A DNA stretch of 64,000 nucleotides from Notospermus geniculatus (lineage: Eukaryota > Nemertea > Pilidiophora > Heteronemertea > Lineidae): the NCBI GenBank assembly GCA_002633025.1, contig NMRB01000110.1, positions 605,435-669,434 of the forward strand, read 5' to 3'. Shown piece by piece: positions 23,601-35,600 of this stretch; within the stretch, counting starts at the first letter, position 1, and the number at the start of each line of letters is the position of its first letter. The position numbers were made by a program, and so were the translations under genes. The notes beneath the pieces are model-generated. The model worked only from the letters and a program-made list of their open reading frames with translations, made no database searches and was not told the DNA's origin.

Positions 23601-26600
23601 ACATGCCAGTAAAGTCGTATTGGAGCATTCTGTAATACTTTGCGTTTCTTTCTTTTACTGCACTAATGACAAAAGGGCAAAAAACAGGTCCTACGTACAT
23701 GTAGTGTGAATAGTGCTGTGTGCACATGGATAGACGGTCAAAGACCTTTGCCAACTGTATGGTTCCTTGAGATGTCAGCTGAGTGCCAGGCCCATGGGTC
23801 TCTTGTCTAACACTTTTACCCAAGCCATCAGCATCCTCCTCATCACTGTTAGTTAGGTTGCTAAAGTCTTAAGGTACTTACAGTCGTAAGGACGCCTTCT
23901 TTACTAGCCCTGTTTTCCGTTTTATTGCACTCATGACAAGAAGGTCTGAGAAAAGCCATAAACAACATTGGTCTTTGCGCGACTGAAAAAAGTTAAGAGG
24001 CTAGAAGATTCAACATCGTANCATCCTAAAGGTTAACATTTTCATTTTGTCAAAGTTTGATGCATGTATGAAGAATCTTGTTGTATTGACTTTAAATTGC
24101 TTCGATTATCGCAAAAGGAAAGGCTTATTTGCGGAATTTTATCTCATATCTTTCTCTAAGAAAAAATAAAGCATTTATCTTCCATACACGACGACTCACG
24201 TGTTGCTTTTCTTACCGTTTGAACGGCTGAGCCTGAGCAGGGACAGCGCAGACACACAGTATCCGCGAATTACATCCCGGCACAGGAGTGTTCAGCGTTA
24301 CGATTGGTTCCGGCTCCAAGCTGAGTAGACACATGTGACCAACATGGCCGTCGCTGTTACAAACCCAAACGTCTCTGTAGTTGTTTGCGTTTAGGCCGTC
24401 TATTGGAGCGGCGCAGGAGAACTGCATTCCTGCTCTTGTTTTGGTGATGGGCAATGATTGCATGAAATCTGGTGGTTTGCGGTCGGTGAGTGTAGCTGAA
24501 AAGGAATTTGAAGCACAAGTGAACCATTCAATTGGCTAAGATCAAAGCAACGTCTTGATCGAACAGAGTGAGAATACAAGATCAACCCCGCTATATATGA
24601 CATATTCATGCTAGAGCGGAGACTCTGCCCAACAAACAAGCTAGAACAACATCCGCAGAAACTGCAGTTCACAATGTTCGGCTCCTCACCTAATTTCTGC
24701 TTGGCTTCAGCAAACACGAGCTCCCACTGTAACCGTTTCTCCATTGTCGGAAATATGACGCCAATGATGTTAACACCTTCCCTGTGAGAAAAATGAATGG
24801 GAGGATACAGCACAGGACTTATTACAGCGGAGCGAATGCATTTTCATCATCAACAACTACATGAAGCAGCCAATGAAAACTCAACATCAACTGTCAGATT
24901 TTTCTACTGTTTTGCTGAATTCTTGAATTTACTGCTGTACAGGTTGTCACACCACTATGTACATGACTGTACAACATTGATCTTACTGAGTGGTAGTCAT
25001 GAGGTCTAATCTGGTAAATTCCTGTGCACGTCCTTGATGCTCCACTATTTGTTTCTGTAGTGATGTCATCATATCCTTTATCGCCTCTTCAAGAATCTGT
25101 AATAAAGAATTCATCGAAATCACAGTTGTTAAAAGTAAGAAAGAAGCTACTCGAGGTTCTCACGATGCAGTCATTTTTTTGACAGGCGTATACTTAGCAA
25201 AAGTAATATTTATTAGAGTACATTCCAACGATTCATGACAGTGACTATGTATTCATTCGCCATTAACTTTTCATCCTCCTACCTGATGAGAACAATTCAG
25301 TTTATTTGTAAGCTCCAGTGCCTGGCTCAGAAGCGAGTAATCTTCTTCCAAAACATCTTTATCTACTGTACTCCTCCGAGTTAAACTTGCAGCTGAAAGG
25401 GAAAGTGCAGACATGGGTTAGCCAAGTAGCATGTTGACTGATACATAAAATTCTCCATTCAATGGTTTCATTATACAGTTTTCAAGGTACAGTACATCAC
25501 AAAGAATGTGAATGAAATGGATGAGTTACAACTTTTGATGAGTCAACGTGTGAGTAATTACGAATCTCTCTATGTTCTTACTTTTAATGATATCCACATC
25601 GTCTAAGCCTATCCGCAGCCAAACCTTATGTTTGACGTTGTCCACAAAATCTTGTCCAGAAGGCGATTGTCTGAAAGTACATTATAGCTATCCATTTCCT
25701 TACCCTATTTCTGTATGATTAGGTTGCAAAATTCATGATTTACGTGAACATGCAAGTAAAGTCGTATTGGAGCATTCTGTAATACTTTGCGTTTCTTTCT
25801 TTTACTGCACTAATGACAAAAGGGCAAAAAACAGGTCCTACGTACATGTAGTGTGAATAGTGCTGTGTGCACATGGATAGACGGTCAAAGACCTTTGCCA
25901 ACTGTATGGTTCCTTGAGATGTCAGCTGAGTGCCAGGCCCATGGGTCTCTTGTCTAACACTTTTACCCAAGCCATCAGCATCCTCCTCATCACTGTTAGT
26001 TAGGTTGCTAAAGTCTTAAGGTACTTACAGTCGTAAGGACGCCTTCTTTACTAGCCCTGTTTTCCGTTTTATTGCACTCATGACAAGAAGGTCTGAGAAA
26101 AGCCATAAACAACATTGGTCTTTGCGCGACTGAAAAAAGTTAAGAGGCTAGAAGATTCAACATCGTAAATACATGTACATGTAAGTCCAATTACTGAAAT
26201 CCAATTGGGCAGCCAGGAAGCTGCATGTTGTTGCCATGTCAGGTAAAACCGTGGTGGTGGAAAATTATGTCGTTAATCTTAACCATACTACTTACCATCA
26301 CAGCTACCATGTCGTGTCTTATGTAGATCCTCTCAGGCACAGAAAGCTGAAAACAGGATTCAAAGTATTCCTTTATTGCTGGAACTAAGTTCTTGTGGGG
26401 AAGCCGATCACACGTAGAAAGTGGTCATTCAATTGCCTGTACGCCATATAAGCAAGGTGACATGACCTACGTTTGCGCACCTATAAAGATAAGTTGTTTC
26501 CTTTTGCATCGTGAGAAACTCAGACCATTTACGATCCCAAGCACTCCCTACAATAACAAGTAAAAAGTGCGAGGGAAGGAGCATTTTCATAGACCCGGAG

Positions 26601-29600
26601 ATGTTTCAGGATACGTCGAAGTAGAACGGTATCAAATTTAGAAGAAAGTGGCGTACTTACGTCAGTCATCAGTAACAATTCAAGTTGTTTGAGAGATTCC
26701 TGTAGGATCTCCTTCTGTTTGTTTTCTCTCACGGCATTAATTTTCAGTGCCAATTCATGGATGGCGTTCTCTGCCTCCAGCAGAAGTTGGTGATCTTCAT
26801 GATCCTTGGGGGTATGTTCTATCAATCTCTGTCAAAAGAATGCTGGTCATCATTCTTGTATTACACAGTGTGGCCCCTTGACGGCGCCGGATCTAATCGA
26901 TACTACAGTTGTGTAGTATTTGGCGGAGCCCGCCTCCCATAGGATTAAAACGGAATGTAAGGCTGCCACCTGGGTGTTATAAGGAGGGTAATAAAGAACC
27001 AGTATGGCTGATCTTCGTCTTCGATTTCATTCCTTCATTCATGTTCAAGTTATTCCATAGACTGACTAACTTCCAAGGGAGCTTCCTCCCTATACGATAA
27101 GTTGCATAGGTAAATTTTGTTTTGCAGCAGTAATTTTGTTTTGGGGTAATAAAGACCACCGCGCAGGAGATTTACAATGAATCACAGCAGAGGATTTCGT
27201 AGAAATGTTACTATCATACCCACAAAAACAACAGCAGGTCGGCTTTCGAAAGATAAAGGAACGGTGGTTCTTTGCTGATGCGCTGTGGTTAAAATTAGAA
27301 CGAGCTCTTGAGGTGGTCAGGTACCAAACGAAAATAGCAGCATTTTGTTCTAAAGATAGACAGTCCGAAAATAGGTCTGCCAAACGTCACATCTTCAAAA
27401 AACTACATGTGCCTGGGTAGTAACGCTCTGTCGAGTGGATACGGGATATGTTCGCCCCATGATTCCAGAATAATTAACTGTAGTTACAGTTTCCCTTCTC
27501 TATTGTATCATGGAAGTGTGCTTTCGTGTACATAGCGACTACCCAGGTTCTTCAGCTTATCATTTAGTGAGATTGATGAAAACATAAATCCGTCATTTGC
27601 TGTTCAAGGGAATCTTCCTTTAAAATGGGATGCTCTTGATACATCAGATAAAAATCATTGGTCAAATTATTGCCAGGTGACCATGCCATGGTCTTGGGTG
27701 GCTGATCATTAGTTATAAGAAAACAGTTGTTCTACGATCAAAGATGGGCTAAGCGATGGTGATGATTTTTTAATGATTATCACTATCTCCTGTAGATATG
27801 CAGCGGATCCTGGTTCGATTGGCGTTCAGCCAGGAATATCTTTGATTGCTGGGGCTGGGTCGATTCAATTTAAAGCTTGCCATCCTGGGGTCGGTCGTGA
27901 GTGTTTCTTGCATATCCTGGTGGTCGTAACCCAAGAGGTCACGCACCAAGGGCTGATAAACCTGGGATGTTGTTCATCTTTTTTCGATTTATTTTGCTTC
28001 ATTCTAGATGGGGTTGGCATTTAAATCTTACCCGTAGAAGTAGCTCATATCTTGGAATCCTTTGTGCTGGCATGATGATGAGAGCTTTCAAGGGAAGTTT
28101 CCCTCTAGTCTCACGCTGACATTGCTGAAAGACAATCATTGTTAGTTGAGCTTTGTCTGATGAGCTTTCGGTCTAATTTTCTCAATTTTTACTTCAAAGT
28201 TTGTTACAGAGTGTCAGTGCTACTTTGGGTGTCGCCCTTATGAAACACACATCACATACTCAAGGCTGCTTCTCCAATTGTATGCTTTTATTACCAATGT
28301 GAGTTCAGTTATTCGTAAATAAAGTGGAAGATGATATACCTCAATGAATTTAACGGCTGTTTTATTGCTGAGTAAATTTTCCAAATTTCGTTCCGACGTC
28401 TTGTAATTTTCGATGAAAGAAACATAACTGTCCACCACTGACTCCTTGCTGAACTGCAATGAGAAGAAAATTCAGGATGCTGATTGGGAGAAAGAATGGC
28501 TCAACAGTATTAAGTACACGGAGAAAAGAAGAAAATCTCCTGCTGACTAGCAAGGTGGTAACCATGGCCAACGAGGATTCCTGTTACATTCGCCTTTAGC
28601 TTAATGAACCCAAAAAGGTGAGTTTCAAGTCTATATACTGTTAAAGCGAAATACTGGTGTCAACACATAGCACCAGGTATTCTCTGTTTGGAAGTAAGGA
28701 CTTGTCGCGCTATCGGTGTTCTTTCCACTGCCCCAAACAACTATTCCCCCAGCAATTGCACTCTCATTGGGTCATATGAATAAAGACTAGTAAATGCTTT
28801 TACTTGAATTTTGCAATACAAATGCACTATGCAATGCTATACAAATCTGAAGTAAAAGCATTTGCTAGTGTTTATTCATATGACCCATTGTATGATCTGA
28901 ACGTCACTTCGTGAACGCTGTCGCCACCAGGCTTGTTGTACATGTATATTCCAAAGAATAACTTCAGATCGTTACTGTATACGTATTGCCTTACTGTGTT
29001 ACGAATGTGTTGGCCGACTGTTTGGTTTTCATCCCAATTGAGGAAAGCTCTTTCAAGGAAATCAAGGAAGAACGCGTGATGGTTTAGGATCTCGGGAATC
29101 TTGTAAAATATGTCGTCGACTAATGCGGAGTCGATGATGCTACCTGACATCAATGGACTCCTGTATTTCTGGAAAAGGAAATAGTTTGATGTAAAATTTG
29201 GCAGGACGACACCGTTGCGTGCAGAATCGTGGGCAGCAAGGCGTTTCATCAGTACATGTATTTACCAAATGTTTTGAGTAAAAAAATGGTCGGGCAAATG
29301 ACTACTTCCTTGGTAAGTATACTATTACCTGATATGAACAAAAAAACTCTTCACATACTCTTTACTTACATGTACTAATATCTTCATTGCTTCCACGTAT
29401 TCCTTCTCCACGTTGTATAGTTCCTGTACGATGTGGAATCGTTTATCATGCTTTAAAAAAGAAGGTTGGTGATCGGTTAATGCATTATGATTTGTTTTAC
29501 AAACTAAGGTACTTTACAACCACCATTGAAATAAATACTAGCATATCAACGAAAAGAGTTGAGGTATTTGTAAGATTTGATCCATTTCGTCACTTGAAAC

Positions 29601-32600
29601 TGAGATTGTACGGAGTCAAACTATCAACAAAACTTAATTGCCCAACAAGCACCAACTGACCACATCCAACTTCGAGAACCAACTGAAAACAACGACGACG
29701 TAATGTCACCAAAGTAAGATGTCCTGAGTCCTATTACTCGGCCCAAAGCAGTTAATGAGATGTTGACGGATGGTTCACTCTGAACCACAGAGTCATGACT
29801 TAATTTATTGATTTATCGTCATTGACTCTGATGTATTATGGCCGCCATATTGCAGAGACTACTTATTTTCAGTGGTCATGTGATCTCATCTGGTCATGTG
29901 ACAAACAAGATGGCCGGAAAACGCCAAGCAAACGTTATAAAGTAGATCACCAAAAACACCGAAAAACCTGCTATAAACACCGGTTTAACGCCTGTTTAAT
30001 GATGGAATAAATATAGTCATCCGCTATGTACACGATGTATGTTGAATTACAAGCAAAATTGTCGTCGTTTCAAGGGACTATTCAACATGCGGATGCAACT
30101 TGGATGTTAGTCGGTCAAGCTTCTCACTTCCGGCGCAGTGCGGTAGAATTCACCGCTGTATCGCTGCGCAAGATGGCGCCCATAATACAGTCGAGATATG
30201 TACGGAGGCCCGTCGGAAATTGCCGAAGTACATACGAAGATGACGTCGATTGCCGAATGGTTGTGACAAATCATGGGTTCCCAACACAATCCCCATAAAA
30301 ACCTCCCCGTTAGGAAATACTTTATGGAGTACTCTGCTAAAATGATTGGTGTTTTGTTCCACAGTCATGTAGCAAGGTTTCATGGAAAGTGGAAATTCGC
30401 GTATCACCACACAACAAATAACTTCTCCGTTTATATTCGGTCTATTAGCAAATTCTTGTACAAAACTTTAGCTGATGAGAGTTTTCGTTTCACCATGACA
30501 TGTTGCAAAAGAGTGCTACGAATATCTTAGTGCTGGATGTACGATTTCTGATAAAAACGGGTCTACCTGTTCGCAGCGTTTGGGGCAGCTGTAACTCAAG
30601 AAACTTGAAATCAAGAAACGAAACAGAAATGGGAGAGAAACTTCGCACGGTGCCTCGTTGGAGCATCATCAGCCTGTTCTGTCCCGAGTGTGGTGACATT
30701 TAGGTATGCGTGGTAAAAACACTCAGAAATGTGTGGTGAACTGATCCTATGCTTCCCTGTACAGTGCATACGGAATGCACATCGTATGCGCTGAAGGCAC
30801 AGAAGTTTTCTTTTGCTTGTGATGGCCTTTCTAGAAGGTAGTCGTTTTGCCTCTTGGTGTGGTGAGTTTTTGGAAGTGGGGGTGGTCACCCGACCTAAAG
30901 AAATGAAGAAAAGAATCCCTCCTCCTCCTCCTCAATGGAAGTTTCTGTCTCATTCTGCCCCGCATCATTTCCGTTTCAAGATTTCAAATTTCTTTCCTTC
31001 TAACTGCCCTTTACCATTTCGCATGACCTTCCCAGCCCCGCAGGGAAGGATTCAGGTAGCAGTGGCCAATACAGCAAACTTCACGTAAGCTATCATAGGA
31101 GAGAAGCTATTTTTAACACCATGCCAGGTTTGCTTCATGTGTTTTCCATTCGATTCCTGGTTGCCAATAAGTGATTGGCATTGTGGATGTACAGCCACGA
31201 GCTGCATGTTTTATCTCCCGTATGTTTCTCATGGCTCTATCAGCTGGCTCTTGGTAGCTTGTATTAGATTGCTAACCCTTTACTTGCTTCACAAGTTGTG
31301 AAACCTTCTGATCATCCTCGACTCTTATCCAGGTCACCCAAACAGGTACCAACTTAGCTAATTCAGGTCTCTGCTGCCTTTTCTACCGTCAGTTAGGTCA
31401 TTGAGCTCAGATGGTGACAGTCATTCGAAAAAGTACTGATGCAACAGACAACCGTGGAGGTACGTCGTCTGATCAACAATTCTGTACTTCTTTACAATGT
31501 ATCTATCTGTTCTGTTATGAGATAAGTTGCAGTTTTTCTATCCCAAATCTACAACTTAACTAAATCTAAATGAATTAAAGTGCTCTTACCCTGAAAGCCA
31601 ATGGTGGACTCCTTTCTTTTGGTGGTGTGGCACATGGTGATGTCCTGTTCCAAGGCTCTGTGTCTCCCGAACTGGTCGAACAGGTGGACAGGCGGGTCGG
31701 CGTCTGTAAGTCCGGGTCGGACGTCCCAGGTGACATCTTCGAATCATAACTCTGCTTTCTCAATGGTGATTCTGCAGCGATATCCACAACAGAGGTGCAC
31801 GTACCTCCGTTTCCTGGCTGGTACTTCTTCTTTACTGCATTTGAAAACACACTTGCTGTACTTTTACTCCGACCAACGACTGCTCTTCCAGGCCCAGAAA
31901 GAGACAAAGTGTTCGCAGTGCGTCTGTCTAAAGACCCTGTTTGGGATAGGATTGCTTTTCTCTCCAATGACCCTGTAGGAGATTGGGTATTTGGCGTGTT
32001 TGGAGCCGTATTTGACCGAGTGCTGCCCCGTGAACCTGAGTGTCCGCTATCGTCATCACTGCCTGTACACACGCTGCTGGGATGACGGTCCTTCTCTGCC
32101 TGCGGTATCTCCACATTGCTCTTAGCCCGTTGTTTCTTTGACACTCGCCTTGGCGCTGGTATAGGTGTTGGTCCTACTGGGGGTTTATCCCGTATTACAG
32201 GCTTACTTCTGTGATCGATAATCGGCACTTTATAAACGTCTGCACTCTCAGAGGCCGAATCACCACTTGCTTCAGCAGCCTCTTGCAATGCTAAGAAATT
32301 ATCCGACAACGATTTTTTCGCACATTTTTCTTCCGTTGACGTTATTTCGGGACTTGAGGAACGCCCCTGACAGGCAATCGAAGGCGAACTAAGAGCATGT
32401 GCAGTGTGTATAGTCTGTCTGAACTCTAATTCCCCCTGTTGCTGTAAAGGATCACTTTTTGATTTAGTCTTTGGTGACTTTGTACATTTCTTGTCGAGCT
32501 TCTCTCTGTCAAGTGGCTCCGAACTTACGACATCCACTTCTTCTGGTGTAGTCTCTAAATCTTCACTCGGAGTGAACCCAGTGTCTGCTAACGATCCTTC

Positions 32601-35600
32601 ACTAGGATTTGGTGTCAAAAGCGATATACCGCTGGCCCCCAAGGTCCGTCGATCATGTAAAGATCCTAAGCCATTGCTGTCTAAAGACCCGATCTCTCCT
32701 ATCAATGGGTGCTTGGTTGCTGAGAAAGTAGGGTGAGTTACTGTCCGGCGAGACTTCCTCGGGGTCCTTGGGCCTTCGGCAGTCGTTTCCTGTGCAGTGT
32801 CCTCCTCTTCGTCACCTTCTGGTAATCGAGATTGTTGTCGAGCAATCATGTTGAACTGCTCAGCTATGGATACGTTTGTAGCGATTCGAATAGGCTTTGG
32901 CTGAATGATTTTCGGCCAGCAAGACCATGCGTCTCCACTCTTCCCCGAACCTGTGTCGACACTGATATTTTCCGTAGATGCATCCGACTCTGTTATTCCT
33001 AGTCCTTCGTCCTCTGAGCTTAAGCGATTTTCTGCCCGAGGTTCTATCGGTTCATCACGTTTCGATACTCCGCCTTCCCCTGCAGAAACTGGTGTCGTGG
33101 AGTCACCTGATGTTCCTTTCTCAGAATCCCCAACTGACGGCAAATCTGCCGCAGCCGATGCCGTATCATGATCAGTATCTAGCGGTTGATCGTCATCCAG
33201 TTTTGAATTTTCGTCAAGAACCTGAACGTTTATATTTCGAGTGTCGCAACCATCGGTACTCGTCTCTTCATCACCAACACTACCACCACTCTCTAATTGT
33301 GTCACAGATTCCTCATGTTCACTTTGTACCTCTGTTGATTCAACACTAATCGCGCGTTGCAAAATACCGTGAGAGCCGGGCGAGGTCTTCCTTTGGACAA
33401 CAGTGGTCTGTTTTGTGAATACACTAGTGTCCTTGACCCGTCTAAGCCGAGGCAGAGCGCCTATTTCATTCACCGCAGAGCTATCACCACATATCTCCCC
33501 TGGAGCAAGAAGTGATCTGCTCGGGGAGAAATTGAAAGGTAAGCCACCTGGTTCTGGAGAGTCTAAACTCTCACTCATCGTTGTCTTGAACGGAGAACCA
33601 GGCCTATCCCTCGGCGCATGTCCATCCCTGTGTACATCATGAAATGATCTTGCTTCACGGCCTGAAATTCCTATCTGCGATATTTCTTTAGGCTCCTTTA
33701 ATACTAATTCATGATCTTTGGCACTTCTTGTCCGCCGGATTGGTTTTTCTATCAAGCCTTCCGGTGGATCCTCTTGTAACATATCTCCCACAGATTTCGC
33801 TTTCCCCATGGTCGGTTCTTCTGCTTGGTTTTTGAAGTCTGCGGTTGGTGATTGGACAGGGGAATAGCCATGTTTTGCTCTCAGTTTAGTGGTCAGAAAC
33901 TTGACGCTATTCAACCGAGCCTGCAGGTCCGACAGGGAGGCCTGACATGATGAAGGTAGTGATGATCCCGGTGATAGGGGAAGTGACCTTGGAGAGGACG
34001 TGCCAGGGGTATATGACCGAGGATCTCGGCTGTACTTACGGACAAAATCAACTTTCAATACATCTAACATCTTCTTCAGTTCTTCCATACTCGGATCTGC
34101 CTCGGACTCAGTACTATTCTCCTGTTCGGGATTGAAATTTGGCAGTTTGGGCTTCGTCCGCACACTGGCAGCCATGTTTTGCCTCTCCAGCTCCGCATTT
34201 TTAGACGCCGACCGGTCTCCTGTTACCAGTCCCAGGGTCTCCTCCACACTTTTTGTCGACTCCAGACTGTGAGATCTCTTCTTTCGTATTCTGCCTAAAG
34301 TACTCGACCTAAACGAGTACGACCTTCCCAAGTGTGGCTTCCGCTCAGAAGCAATAACATCAGCGTTGTTATTTTCCATTATTGAAAAATCCGGATCCTG
34401 CGATTCAGAAATTGGGCCACAGTCTGCATTTGCGAGCAGATTATCCTTACATGTTTTGTCGTATCCTACATTCGAATCGACCGACACACCATTATTTGAT
34501 ACCTTATCACTAGAGAGCTTGGTGTTAGATAAAACTCCTGCTGGTTGAAGTGAAAGCGGCGGAAGACTCCGACATCGAGGTGTACCGTCTATATTTCGCT
34601 GATAAAAGTGATGCTTCTGTAGTCCAGCACTAGAAATCTTCCGACGACGTGAGGAGCCTTCAGCAGCTGGGCATAAATCACTGCCTTTATCATACTTGTC
34701 AATCGTAGATATGTCACAAGATTTAAAAGCGGGTTTAGTTCCACTAAAGCCACTGTATTGCAGCTTCGTTTGTTCGTTCGATGCCTTCACTGCACCGTTA
34801 TCCGACGCACCTATGCTATTCTCAGTTGCGAACCTATCTCCAAACGAGTTAGTATCATTAGTGCAGCACACGTTACCTTTCGTTATATCAGGTTCTTCCA
34901 AGTTTTGCCCACGAGCATTTAGACAGAAGTCTGGTTGTTCCACATAGGTATAAAGTCTGTGTGAAAATTTTAGGTCAATATGGCTTCCTTCCGAAACGCA
35001 ACTTGCCGAATTATCCCGTGCACCATCGGAAAACTTCGGAAATCTACCTCCTCTGTGTTTTTTCTGCACATCCAAATTGAATTCTTCGGATACGCTCCTC
35101 GACTCTTCCCGATCGAGTTCCACATGTACGCTTGAATAGTTGTCTATTGATTCGCTTCGTGTTGAGTACTTAAATGTTTGATCTTGCGATACTAAACCTA
35201 TTTCTGCTCCAAACGAATTCAATTGAGAATCACAAATATTTCCACAGCTAGGTTGTACATAGAAGCCACTATATCCACTTCCTTCACCTGGCTGCTGCTG
35301 CTGATGGTGGTTTTCTTGGCATTCTTTCTCAGCAAAGCTGGCTAAATTTAACTCCAACGCATCCGGGCGCTTGGGTAAACACTGATCACGCTTGCCTTGG
35401 CGGCAAGGGAACTTTTCAGCGCTTTCAGTGTCTATTGGCAATGAAACAGCATTTTGAAAGCTTTTGTTTGTTTTTCCAGTCGAATCATCAGTACAGTTTG
35501 TATTCTCCGGAACGCTAGTTCTGTCAGTGCATTCGTGACCTCCTGGTGTGGCTGTTGAAGATTCACTGTTTCCACTCGCGTCTGTACCTAAAACGTTCTT

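Larger units (their letters stand above)
21790..24020. repeat. Tandem duplication unit A (arhgef17-like exons 8-13)
   Basis: Nearly identical to 24022-26167 throughout, introns included. It runs from CATCCTAAAGG to CAACATCGTA and stops exactly at the single N at 24021. It is longer than unit B mainly because of a 107-bp insertion. Probably one haplotype of a region assembled twice. Confidence 0.9.
24022..26167. repeat. Tandem duplication unit B (arhgef17-like exons 8-13)
   Basis: Second copy of 21790-24020, beginning at the base after the N with the same CATCCTAAAGG and ending with the same CAACATCGTA. Differences are scattered substitutions and small indels, in exons mostly silent. Confidence 0.9.

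Noticed and set aside
21790-26167. True in-gene exon duplication enlarging the PH domain
   Set aside because: Phase 2 at the end of exon 13 cannot join phase 0 of exon 8; the repeated 782 bases would shift the frame.
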